Source of the DNA: Symbiodinium natans
Lineage: Eukaryota; Sar; Dinophyceae; Suessiales; Symbiodiniaceae
NCBI GenBank assembly: GCA_905221605.1
Contig: CAJNDS010002756.1
Location: 124,001-188,000, forward strand
Direction: 5' to 3'
DNA: 64,000 nucleotides
The translations under genes were made by a program, and so were the position numbers. The first letter of the stretch is position 1; each line of letters begins with the position of its first letter. Below are positions 13,024-24,800 of the stretch, in pieces. Under the pieces are notes generated by a model. The model was not told where the DNA came from, searched no databases, and saw nothing but the letters and a program-made list of their open reading frames with translations.

Positions 13024-16000
13024 TCAACTTCCTGAATGGCAGGCAGTCCGGTCTCGAGCACGGACCCCGCTGCATGAGAAGGATGAAGTTGCTGAGCGCC
13101 GTTCGGTTTTTGGTTCGCTCTGTCGGTGGTAATCACTGGGATAGCCTTGCGTGCGTGAGAGGCACCTCTCTCGCATGTAATCACGACCACACACACGATG
13201 GGAAGCACGCTTAAGTGCATCTTTTGCTTTGCTTACTTGTAACCTTTCGGTTTTCGCAGAACTTTTACTTAGTTGAACCTTTAGAGCCTTCAGGCCTCCA
13301 TAAGAACAAAAAAACAACTATTACTAAGAAGCAAGAAATGTTTCAACTAACCTAGCTACCCACGCGATGGGATGTATGGATGTTGAGCACCCGGCCCAGA
13401 GGATGCTGCACGTAGCGAATTCCCTCAACCTGTCCGGCTTGATGAATATGCAACTTTTGAGTCATCTCAACTATCATGTCCTGCCTGCCGGTCGCAAGAA
13501 ATGTGCGAGTGCCCAAAAACGTGGCAGCGCGAGCCACAAGACCGAGCCTGGACAAATGCTACGAGGCGCATTAGACAGGCGCGCATGAACTTATTCAGAG
13601 AATTGCGTTGCCTGCTTCTCGATTTCTCGACATCCCATGACTCCGCCTGTGTGTTTCCATGTGTTTCCACTTGTTCCAAATGGTAGACTTGCTTCCTGAC
13701 TTTAAGCATTGCACAAAGTCGTCGCGGGCCAGGATAACATTCCTGCATCAGAGCAAGCACGGTCTGAGGAGTACTGGACGCAGGAGAGGCACATGCCTGA
13801 CGCGGTACAAAATGGCTCATCGTCACAACGAAGACCTCGTCGTCCTACAGGTTTGGAAAGATCATTCCGAGTGAGTTCGTCACAGTTCGTCTAGCGCGTT
13901 GCAGCGTTGAATAGACAGCCTCTGTCTTTGGCAAAGGCGGCAAGACTTTGCCATCCACTTGCGCCTCAGCACTGTCACAGATGAATATCCAGAGAACCTT
14001 TTCGTGCACATCCCCTCTCTCCAAGCTTACTTAAACGCATGCGGCTGCAACCCTTGCGACCCTAGGAAACAAATTACGCACCCCTAGAGACATGCATGGA
14101 CACATGGCCTGCTTTGCATAACTGTGAAGGCCGTGCAATTTGTGAAACTGCCGACGCTGAGGGCGCGCACTAGCCGTGCCTCCTCTGCATTGGCTTCCGC
14201 TCTCTGCAGAGCTGTCAAAGCCTTCCAACCATTTGCAACAGCCAATTGTGGCGGCCAGGCGGCAAGATGTCGCAAGCAAGCGGTACGAATGTTTCTTCGG
14301 AATGTTCCTTGCAACACATACTGAAATTGCTGAACTCTTCAGCCAACCTTTTGGGGGGCTGCAGCGATGCGGCTCTCGTTCAACCTGAAGGGCATCTTGC
14401 TAAACCACGCGGAGTTACTCAAAGAACACCAAAGCTGAAAGCTTGAGGCCTGAGCGAAAGAAAAAAGTCAGCTATCTCGGGCTGTTGGGCATCGTTGGTG
14501 TCACCCCCTGAAACAGCGACGCTTTGCACCACTTCAGCGACGACAGCAAAACCAGTCACAGCATAACCCACACTCAAATGGCCTCTGGAATCCAGGGCAA
14601 CGTTTTGCGGTGCTTCATGGTGTTTCCAATAGTTCTATGCAAGTCCGAACGGTTGTTGATGGAACAACTTCTCGTTCGATTTTGTCGGAGTTCGGAGTGC
14701 ATGGATCGCCTTCCATTTCTTTTGCCAGTTGCACGCTGTGGTGCACGCCAGCCATGAGTGAGGTCAGCGAGCGTTCGCGGCTCGACGCATGCAGTTTTCG
14801 TCCAGCATCTCGGGGGGGGCACGTCTTCTGATCCTCCTTTGCCGTACCACTGCCATAAAGTCTGCGAACAAACATTCTGTGCATTCGAACGAACTTATAC
14901 GAACACAAAGCTCGTGAGCAACCGACTTTGTCATGTCGAAAAAGCGGCTAATTCCTCGCTGAACATCTGCCACGCTCTCTGCTCAGGAGCAGACGTCCAG
15001 TTATGTCCCATGGCCACTGCGTCTGCATGTCGAAAGGTATGTCTGCCAAGTTGCGGGAAAACCTCGCATGCTGAATACCACTTACAGCAACTCACGAAGT
15101 ATCGACCGCAGAGTGCTCGGAGCTGCACCCATCGACCAAGTTGTCCTAAAAGTGCTTGGCAAAAGCTATCTAACAAATCAAGTCGCGCACAAGTATCACT
15201 TGCGGCAGCTGGCCGTGTTGCGCCATGTACAGGTATGGATGGTATGGCTCCATAGACTCTGCTGAAGCAGATTTGGTGCCGCTAGCCCATAAAGGAAAGG
15301 TTTGCAATAAGGGACATCATGCCCACGCTGGGAGCTACAGTTGGAATGTTTACGGCTCCGCGGCCACAGCTCTTATCAAAGCAACCTCGATAACTCAAAA
15401 CTGTAGCAGCTCTTGAACTGCTGTCCTTGTACCACGAGAACAACGGGCAAACTGCACAATCAGAACTGATAAAAGCAGGCCTGGCAGATTGATCTGTCAA
15501 GCATGGTGTTTGCAACTATTAAGTTCGTTGAATTGGTGCAACATGCTCAGACATCGTGGGTCTGAACGCAACTTTGCCCCAGCCTGGTGTGCACGCCAAG
15601 TTCTTCGCAGATCTGGCATCGGGATCGCAGTTGCTTCTCACATCGTTGCCTTTGCAAAACTTAAAACGTTCCAACCTCTAAGATCGCAAGGAACTTGTGC
15701 ACAGATGACAGGCCATCCTTCTTGGTCACCCATAGCCTGAACTGTCTGAAGACTCCGATTACCATGCACGGCAGCGTAAACTGCTGACAACAGAAAGCCG
15801 ATCCCCAAGCATCGCGCTCATGGTTGCCGGGAACGTAAAATATTGCGCCAAACTTGGCCTCCGAAGACAATGCGTCCCGGCACAAGACATGCCGTGACAT
15901 GTCATGACATGCCCAACAAAGCCTGAAGAAGGCGAAATGATGTCTCGATGACCTTCTGCAGCTTCACTGTAGCTAGTTGCCATACAGCACCCTTGCAAGT

Positions 16001-17334
16001 ACTACATCATACTACATCCTAGACTCCTTAGCGCAGCATGAGGGTAGGAGCAAATATGGTGCGAGGAATCAGGGACTCGTGGTAGGGCCCTTTGCGGAGA
16101 AGACCGAAGGTCAGCCGTCTGATCTTGGAAGTGTTTACATCTGGAAGCCGTGACTATAGACTGTATAGACGTGTTGTCCTTTGAGCGTAGGCCCTAAACA
16201 TTCCAGCTTCGCGCAGTGCGGGGAGGCACTGCCGAATGGCAACCGGCCACGTTCCCGAGTACGTAAGTGTTGTAAGCATTGCCAAATGGTGACTTCAGCG
16301 CCCGGGCTTCCGGTAATGATCTTCCCAGAAACATGAGCTTGCCCGAGAAACATCACCCGCGAGCTCTAGCCTCCAAGCTTGATGCGATGTCTCCTGCAAG
16401 TAGAAGAACCGTATCCTGCCAATCTGCAGCTCATGCAAAACGTCACAACCTTGCGACGTCTGACTGACTCGAATGGACGATCGCTTTACCTCTTGGGAGT
16501 TCTTTGACACTTCTTTATTAGGGGTGTTGACAGGGTGTTCCACGGCATTGCGCCTCCTGCAGTCGCACAGCAACTCGCACCGGCCATCCCCTGTAGTGTT
16601 GGACTCGGGATGCGACACTGCCGTGCCACTGCGGTCAACCCCGTCGCGGCGGCAGCCGGACACGCTGACCTGAAGCATTCCCACCTTGACACTGCCCGCA
16701 AATTTAGCGAAGGCGGCATTCACGCCAATCCGACCACATCAAGACGATGAACGCCACTGCGTCGATCATCGATCCCACTGAGTAGTTGGAGTTGAGCCGC
16801 CAGCCAGTTGCATTTTGGGGTCTCGCGATGTCTCGCGGCACCCGATGTTACCGCTCCGACGAGAGCCCTCAAGTCCTTTTCAGATCGGGACTCGGAGGCT
16901 GTGCTGATCCTGTTTTCATCTGTTTACCCAACCCCCATGTGGCACCTTGATCGCCCATGGACAGACAAGCTTCAGTTCTCTTCGCAGCCCAACTGTATCC
17001 AGTCTTGTTGTTCGTATTCTTGTTTTTGCGCACCGCCCTCCGGAGTAGAGTAGGTGAGGGGCGGAAGCCATGTTGGCTGTACCTCCATTTCGGGACATGT
17101 TGTTCTAGCATGTTCGGCCGAGCTGCAGTAGTCCGTTACCAGCCTACAGACGAAAGGGGTTTCCCTCAACTTCAGTCCTGGCAGATGGGGAGCTGCTTGA
17201 GATGAGTCATGTTCTTTCCTTAGAGTCTCTGTGACTGCAGATGCGTCGTCGAGGTCTAGAGCTGCCAGCTGCTTTGCAACAGGAAAGCCAAGACATGCGC
17301 CCATGTCGGAGTGCAAATCGCTCCACACCACCAC
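13024..17334 (-). CDS. Calcineurin-like metallophosphoesterase, multi-exon
   Basis: Metal-dependent phosphoesterase assembled from about 17 exons: 17334-17299 (VVVWSDLHSDMG, metal motif D-x-H), about 16821-16732 (KCNWLAAQLQLL), 16365-16343 (LAGDVSR), 15955-15923, 15858-15818 (FGAIFYVPGNHE), 15736-15676 (LWVTKKDGLSSVHKFLAILE), 15612-15573 (ICEELGVHTR), 15451-15419 (CPLFSWYKDS), 15042-14995, 14507-14450 (IADFFLSL), 14384-14348, 13844-13797 (FVVTMSHFVPRQ), 13742-13715, 13646-13612 (VMGCREIEKQ), 13547-13485 (CHVFGHSHISCDRQ), 13429-13396 (VEGIRYVQHPL), 13145-13024 (YPSDYHRQ, TGA). All five metal-site blocks (D-x-H, GD, GNHE, H of SHF, GHSH) are present in order, and phases match at nearly every junction. 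The link between the 16.8 and 16.3 kb exons is uncertain, and the N-terminus and start codon lie upstream of 17334 unresolved. Natural substrate unknown. Confidence 0.87.
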
Positions 17335-18830
17335 CTACCGCAAACATCCGCAAACACAGAGCGAACGCAACGAAAAGAATAAAATCACAGGAAACATGTT
17401 GCAGGCTGCTGCACACCTCAGAGAAGTCTTTGGGGAGCCGAGGCCACGCCTGAACGACACCAACTCTGGGAGAAGCCTCCACGTGGCACCATGACACACA
17501 TTGACACACTCAGCTCCTCGGAACGCTTCATGTCCAAGGGCCGCCATCGGCGCAGCATGGTCTCCTGCATTCCGCTCAAGATGGGGCAAGACCTCGCCCA
17601 AAGCCTGCCCAAGTGCCCAAGTGCCCAAGGCTGTCCTTTGGCAAGGAAATTGCCTGGCTTTGAAAGCAGAGAAAATGAGAGGTACCTTTCTTCCCTTCTT
17701 GAAGAGATCACAACACATCGAAGCATTGCGAGACATTGTCCGAGACATTGGCACCATGCCTTGTCCAGGAAGGGCGACTCCACAGGCTTTGGCACCACAG
17801 GCTGCATAGGCTGCTTCTGCCTTCAGATCTAAACGCATCTCGCTCTCCAAAGCAGTTGCTGAGTGCTGAAAGCAGTTGCGAGATGTTGCGAGTCATTGTG
17901 TCATCTGCATTCATCTGCCATGCAGGCAGCCTGCAGCCTGACGCCGCCCTAACACATAACTTGGCAGCCGGCTTCAGCGCGACATTCTCCCCGTTGCTTT
18001 TCGGTGGGCTGCTCGGTGGCGCCTTCTCTGTCCTGGTGCTGCCCCGTCGCAGGCAGCATGAGCATGGCCACTACATTGTCCGAAAGCTGCTGAATCTGCG
18101 AATATGAGCGGAGGGCCAAATCACATGAGCAGCCACATTGCAGCCACACCGGCCACAGCCTGCAGACAAAGATCCTTTCACGTGTTCGTGCATCTCTGAG
18201 GCTGCAGGCCACTTAGTGCTGGGCGGGAATCCCCCACATCCTGGCTAAAACAACTGGGCATTTCTAGGCATTGCTAAGCCTCATAGCCACAAAGCCACTC
18301 TCAGGATGGTAATCTGCAGGCACGACCATGTTCAACGACACCACATGCTCTTCCAGTGCCTGGCCACTGCAAACATTTCCCGCGTCATGCAAGCAGACGT
18401 TGCTGCACAACTGCCACTGGCTTATAGTTATAGTGGGCTGAGATGCAGTAGAAACGATTCGAGCGGGGATCCTTTCAAGCAGCTCCCTGTGTTGAGGATG
18501 TGTTCACCAACAGAAGGATCACCTTCAGACGTGCCCAGGTCGTGGCGTGAGATGGGGAGTGTCGGTCGTTCCTCTGCTCATTCTGCCGTGGTCTTTACTG
18601 CCGAATTCACCTTACAGCGTTCAAAAGTCTTAAGGAAGCATCACCAGAAAGGCCCTCCGTCTTGCACTTTCCCACCTTGCATCCGAAACCGACTTCAACA
18701 AGTCATCGACAAACGAGGTTTGGTTTCGCTGTGAATCTCTACGATAGACCACAGCTCCATACTCTTTCAGCAACATCATGAACCGGCAACTCAGTACTTG
18801 CAGAAAACCTCAAGCATGGCAACCGGGTCT
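17335..18830. other. Unassigned, may hold the first exons of the metallophosphoesterase
   Basis: The exon at 17334-17299 needs upstream coding sequence, which should lie here or above. Several open frames overlap but none shows a motif or a clear signal peptide. No repeats were noted. Confidence 0.4.
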
Positions 18831-18927
18831 AGCCTAGTACACTGACAGCAAAGCAGGCCCGTCTTGCAAAGCACTTGCATGAACACTGCTGACAGCTGCC
18901 CCGCTTGTTACCTCAGCATGGTCAAGG

Positions 18928-19420
18928 TCAGGAACAGAGGGTGGCAAAACGTGACAAAACAACGCGGACCACTCTGCAAGGCGCTCTGCAAGTTGAGCAT
19001 TTGCAAGCGAGCAACCCAAAAGGTCTATGCAGGGACCATCCGCTTCCTCGACCATACAAAAAATGCCAAGCACACCGAGCACACCGAGCAAGAGAGAAGA
19101 GACACACGGTGTGTCCCGGTGTCTCCTCCCATTCGGCAACATCGGTCGTCTCCGCGACCTCCCACTCGCCGGTTTCATCCTGCGCAGATCTACGCAGAAG
19201 ATCTGCCAAAAACACCCTATTCGTGACATTCTCAGACAGGATGGGCAGCGCGGAGCCTCCTTGCCCTGGCTGACAAATCTAAGGCGTACCTCCCATTTTG
19301 CGAACTCCCGGAACAACGACAAAAGTGAAACGGTGCCCGTGCATGGCGCTTAAGATGGGCACGTCGCTGCCAGGATGCAATCCATGGACAAGCATTGACT
19401 TTCCTGTGCAGGAGACTACC
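18928..19420 (-). other. Candidate downstream exons of the SH3b-like gene
   Basis: Two exon-like segments lie below the SH3b-like exon on the same strand. One at about 19411-19287 starts after CTGCACAG and reads KSMLVHGLHPGSDVPILSAM then HRFTFVVVPGVRKMG, ending at a GGAG/GTACGC donor. The other at about 19168-19100 starts after TCTGCGCAG and reads DETGEWEVAETTDVAEWEE. Reading phase between them and the exon above could not be reconciled with certainty, so they are listed separately. The function is unknown. Confidence 0.3.
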
Positions 19421-19436
19421 CGGAGACTACCAGTGA

Positions 19437-20228
19437 CTACCCCCAAGGTCCCAAGGTCACACATTTCTGGAGGCCTTCACAGCATGGAGTCCGAAAGGAT
19501 TCGCCGATCTCACACTCAACTTCGAGTTCGTACTTGCTCATGTCCATATCAAAAGTCAGCTGTATGGAGGTCGCAAACGATTTGCTGACAACTGGTGCCG
19601 GAATTTGAGGGCGCAGAAGCTGACCGAGACCCAGCTCTTTGCCATCAAGAAGTATCCAGCGTCCTTCACCCCTCTCCAGTGCCTCCGGGCCTTTCTCGTC
19701 TACCAGAAGCCACCCTTCGCGCGGCTGGCCGTCCAGAATCTCTCCTTTCTTCACAACCCCAACGGCATCTGCCTGTGTTGAGGGCATATTTCGAACCATG
19801 ACCACGTTGGCGACTACTTGGAACCGCGAGGCTTGCACGTTGGCATGACGAATCCATTTGCTCAAGTCTCCCAGATTTGGCTTTGCACGGGTCTTGGCTT
19901 TTGGCACCGGATCCTGTGCTTTTACCCTCGCTTGGGCTTGGGGCCGCGCCACTGGGTCCTTCACCCTCTCCAGTAGCTGTCCAAGACCAACAGAAGCCCC
20001 ATTGATGAGCATGTACCCATCGCATTCTTTGCCATCAATGCCAGAATGCTGAACTCTCAACCATGGCTGACCGCTAACCTCCTGGACTACACCTTCTAGG
20101 ATCTTGCCCTGGGCTTGAAAGCCCAAGATGGCGGCCGTCGTGCTAGCGTCCTTGCGGATGATGACCCTCGAATGCACGACCTTCCATTTGGAAGACGTGC
20201 CACCACTGGGGTAGCCGACCGCAACCAT
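19437..20228 (-). CDS. Protein with two SH3b-like repeats, first exon
   Basis: An open frame from ATG at 20228 (good context GCCATGG, in-frame TGA two codons upstream) encodes two copies of one module. The first is about residues 15-85: KWKVVHSRVIIRKDASTTAA, GKILEGVV, WLRVQ, GYMLING and LGQLLE. The second is about residues 135-210: FQVVANVVMVRNMPSTQAD, GEILDG, GWLLVD, RWILLDG and LGQLLR. This pattern (V-x-R-x-x-PST, G-E-x-x-x-G, G-W-x-x-x-x-G, LG-LL) is an SH3b-like fold often seen in dinoflagellate proteins. A Lys/Ala-rich linker separates them. A C-terminal piece (IQLTFDMDMSKYELEVECEI) follows, after which the frame loses conservation, so an intron probably starts near 19500. A 5' untranslated intron may end at about 20266 (TTTCCAG). 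No enzyme motif is present; a binding role is likely. Confidence 0.65.
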   Translation of the reverse strand: MVAVGYPSGGTSSKWKVVHSRVIIRKDASTTAAILGFQAQGKILEGVVQEVSGQPWLRVQHSGIDGKECDGYMLINGASVGLGQLLERVKDPVARPQAQARVKAQDPVPKAKTRAKPNLGDLSKWIRHANVQASRFQVVANVVMVRNMPSTQADAVGVVKKGEILDGQPREGWLLVDEKGPEALERGEGRWILLDGKELGLGQLLRPQIPAPVVSKSFATSIQLTFDMDMSKYELEVECEIGESFRTPCCEGLQKCVTLGPWG

Positions 20229-20269
20229 GGCTCAATGGGCGACTGCATCCAAAAACCACTGGAAAGCAA

Positions 20270-21690
20270 AAGAAGCACAAGGCACTAAAAAGCCTGTTTA
20301 AGGCCAATGATTTTTGTATCCAAAGACTATTCCTAAGAAGCCAAGTGGCCCATGTTCACGGCACCCAAAATTGTCCTGCCTTCTTTGCCTTCGTTGCCTA
20401 TGTGCCCTCTTTTCCATACTCCTGAAAAACTCCTGTGCTTTTAGATGAAATTAGGCAGATTTGAAGGCAAAAAGCGAAATGCAACACAAATGATGGCTGC
20501 AGCTGAAGCAACGCCGACTTGTCACAGGTCCGGTCCTGGAGCCAAGAAATATCCAGAGCACACTCTTCGCACCACTCTTCGCACCTTTGCAGCTTTGCCA
20601 TCTTTACTGCACCCCGACGTATTCGTCTGAAAACCGAATCGGGGCGGGCGTTGCAACCAAGCAAAAGAAGTCCATTGTTTGGTGTAGGAGTAGGCTAGAC
20701 AAGGCCCACCTTATTCGCCCCAATAACACTCCAAGGACAACAATCTCATTCGTGCATGGCCCGCTCACATTTTCTCACATACTCAGAATAGGTATCGTCC
20801 GTTTTCAGTGCGGTCATAACATGATACAGAAGATTTTTGATCCATGGTTCACCCAAGTACTAACCCCCTTCGAAATTGCACTTTGTGAGATCGTGACTGC
20901 TTACGTTCCTTATCATCGCTAATCACCAAAGAACGACTATTAAAGTGGGAACTTGCTATGAGTACTCTCGGTGCGAACCCAATAAGCAGGGGAGTCAGAA
21001 TAAAAAAGACTGCTAGCGTCTTTGCTGAACGATGCACACACGCTGAAGAAGGGCTTCCTGGAGAAGGGCTGGGTGACATTGGAAGTGGCAAGCTTAAGAA
21101 ATGATGAGCGGCGGGTTCCTTCAATGCTTTCCGTTGAATTGCACTCAACGAGCTTCTTCTGTTTGTTTCTGGCAGAAACCATGGAAATGGGAGCAAACCG
21201 GGCCCAGGTGGATCACTTCCAACAGTCCCCTCAAGCCCAGAAGAAGCGTCAACAATGGCTTCCCGCAGGCTCGCGACATTTTTTTCAGCTGCATGCCGAA
21301 GCCAGCAGTCGCCAACGGCTTCAGCCTTACTTGGATGCGCATGTGACGAGATGTGGCTGCTACGCTTGGCGATGCACCTTTCAATTCAAAGTACTCAGAC
21401 GGTCGCCCGACAGCCCTTCCATGACCTTGCATCTCGTAAAGCATGCGATATTGCACGGAGCAGGTGGGAGCACGGCACACTCCGGGCAGCACACCGCTCG
21501 AACGCGCCGTGCGACCTTGGTGCACGAAGGGTGCTGGAAAGCCTGCCTTCAAGTCCAAAAAAGTCCGCAATCATTTCATCGCATCGCCTCCGTGACTTCC
21601 TCATTTGTCAACGCAAGGCCTCCGAGCATGTCACCGCTCGTTCACTTCGACATACTTCGATGCATTCTGTAGCAAAGAAAACAGGGTCCA
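20270..21690. other. No recognisable gene
   Basis: The longest frames (21022-21672 and 21255-21770, plus strand) are on the strand opposite to all identified genes and lack motifs. The segment separates the SH3b-like gene from the 3' end of the aminotransferase gene. Confidence 0.45.
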
Positions 21691-21840
21691 TTGAACCATC
21701 AGTGGCAACCTGCCCCCAAAGGCTGCATTGTTCCCAGGGGCTGCTGACCCAGAACTTTAAGCTGCTCTGAAATGCGTGACCCGGATCTTTCTACAACTTA
21801 ACACAATTTACGGCTTTGCACTTGAAGCCCATCTGGGGAC

Positions 21841-24800
21841 TGAGCCGCTTGGTATGTAGAAGCCTTTTCTTGCGATTCGCTCAGCCACAGGGAAGCTGAG
21901 ACCTGACGGGGGCGCATGCGGCGCTTCAAAAGAGGGGACTGCGAGGCAGCTCTCTCGATTCCGTGTGGCCTTTGAAGAGGCCCATCTGGAGGAACACTGG
22001 CTGCTCATGCATCGGCCAGAAGAATGGTCTGCAAGGGGACAATCGGGTCTAAGAGTCCAATGTCTAAAAGTTCAAGGGCGACGCACAGGTTCCTGTCCCG
22101 CATATCGTGGGGCTTCGTGTGGTGGATTGTGTGTGGCAGGTCTGGTTTGGGACTTCGAGGACCGGTTTCGGACCTCTTTCGGGCCATATGCGAGCGATTG
22201 CGAGCGTGTAAAACCCGGGCCTCGTGCCCACCTTCGCGTCTGCCAGCCGACGCATGACTTCTTCTGCATCAGCAGGAACAGAGGGCTGTAGCTCGACCTG
22301 AGCTCACGATGTACCACGTTTCACTTCTGTGACTTCGGCCTTTTCTGTTAGTTCCCTGTTTTCACTGCTCTGTGCTCGCATCGTCCACGGCTCCCGAGTC
22401 CCTGGCGCCATAAACCCAGTATATGTTCTTCTCGTTCTTGTTTAGATCCTGTTGCCAAACACTTGCAAAAACATCTTGAAGCTGTTTGAAGCTGTTGATC
22501 GTTCGGGAACACTTCCAGGCAGCAGCTCAGCTGCACACGGGCGGAAGCACCAGACCTGGACAGCCCTTCAGCAGATTGCTGTAGAGCTGTCCAATCTGCA
22601 GGCCATGTGAACTCATAAAAGTGTGTCAACCATGAAGACAGCACCCACACGGAGCCCGGCATGTGGGTCTGACCCTCAAAGCACACGTCCCCTCCCCCGA
22701 TTCTGCTGTCGCTATTTGGACGCTGACAGAAACTTGCCACGAGTGCCACAACAGGAATTGCATACGAAGCATTGATGGTTCTAGTAGCTTCTGGCAGCCA
22801 GGCTGCAGTGGACCTTCCACCCTGTTCCCACCATCAAGCCATTGCAGTGCTACACACTTCGCAGCAGGCCACCGGAGAAGCAGAAACAGAGAAACCGAAG
22901 CATCTGGATTGACAGAAAAAGAACAAAACATGGCATCAAAAGTCAGATCGTTTACAAGATGTGCTCACCCCCAGCGCGAAAGGCCTTCTCCTCCTTCGGT
23001 TTCGTGCCGACCCCCAATTTGTTGTCCCTTGCCCCTTGGGGTGCCAGGTGTGTTTGATGTTTTGGCACACCTGCCCCCGACATTTACCCACTTCAGAGCT
23101 AAGGCAAACGTTTGCCAACATCTCATTTCCGGCTTGATCTCTCTCCTTCATTGCAAAGCAAGGATCAACATGCTTGGCCACTTGGCCTCACGTTTCCGAA
23201 GCACAGCGGCATCCAAGAACTCCAGCTGCCCGAGCCCCAGGGCAGCCTACCGAACGCAACAAAATGACGACAACAAAGTGACCCGAGTAGTTTTGTGAGG
23301 AATCGCGAGAAGCTTCTCAGAAGCACGAGGTAGGGCGCCTGCAAGTTCGTCATTCTGTAGTTCCAGCCCAGCTCCTTGCTTGGAAAAATCTAGAACACTG
23401 CAGACTTGTATAGAAGTCAAGAGAAGCACAGCAACGCCTGGCATTTTATGGAATGCAGATCGGATGTCACACGACTTTGGGAATCTGGGGATCGACGAAC
23501 ATCGGCAGCCGATGTCCTCGTGGACGAAACGCCTCTTCTTGGGATCGAAGCAGAGATTTCGAAGCTTGCGGCACCTCCAGTCCAAAGGCCCTCTTTTGCG
23601 GCGCGTGGGTGATGCGGTGTGACGGTGTGACTGGGTTGCTACCCAATTGTGATTGCGGACAAGCCACTTAGATGCAATCTGTTTGGATGCAGGGGAAAAG
23701 AAAGATAATATACTGTGAGTCCACTACAAAGGCTCGTTCGTCTCCTGGAGTGCAGCTGCAAAAAGCTAAGAGCGAGACGAACCCACGCATGTACGAAATT
23801 GCACAACGCTGCCACGCAACAACTCATCCTCGACTCTGTTAGTTCTTTGCTGATCAAAAGAACTTTTCACAGCACAAGACAGAGACGGACTGGCACAATT
23901 TTGCATATCCGCCGAGGCCCCAGGCCGAAGGTGCTTGGGGCAAACGAACAACCCACCTCCTTTGTCCCTTGACTCTGCCTGCCGTTTTGCATGACCCCTC
24001 GGCTCGGGGCCAGTCCCTGCGCAAAGCTCCAGCCAAAACATTAGGTTTTGGAGCCAAACGGCTCTGCACTGTTGGATGGAGGCTTCCTGGCCGTCAGGTT
24101 CGGTTTGGCGCCATCCACATAGGCGTGAAGAATTCACCTCGCCCCCGGCCGAGACGCCTGGTCTCCTTCCCCATGCGTCCTAGGACCTTCTTGCCTCTCT
24201 TTCCTCTCGCTCCCATAATTGAGTACCAGCCTTGGAATCCTGTATTGTTTTCCCATCTTTTCCCCTTTCCTCACGGTCTGGCTTGTAGATTCGTGCCCTC
24301 TCTTGGCTTTTGACAGCTGGGCAACTCCCACCTGCTGACACTGCAAGGCTTGACTGCGTAACAGGGCTTCAAGGGTCCCGGAACCCAAACGAGTTCTGCT
24401 CAACAGCCCTGACACTGGAAGGAAGGAAGGAAGGAAGGAAGGCCGGCACGCGAGGGTACTCGCTGCCATACAACCACGTCCCCCCCAAATCTCAGGTGCT
24501 CTCCGTAAACGTCACGGCACACCTCCGCGGAGGGTTCAAGTGGAGGAGCTAGCTGGATGCAGCCAAGAGACGTTTGCCTCATTTTGCCCCAACCACGAAC
24601 CCGGCGAGCCAACCCGCGAACGCGCCCACACAATCATGCGGGTCACCCAACAGAGGACAGACCAACCCCACCTGACCTGCCCGCAGGCGGGCGCGCCCCA
24701 CCCACACACACTCACTCGCTCACACACTCACTCACCCACTCACTCACACGCTCACTCACGCACTCACTCACTCACTCACCCACACACACACCCACACACA

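Noticed and set aside
21022-21770. Plus-strand frames of 216 and 171 codons, one starting like a targeting peptide
   Set aside because: Opposite strand to all genes, overlapping each other, no family motif; likely chance.
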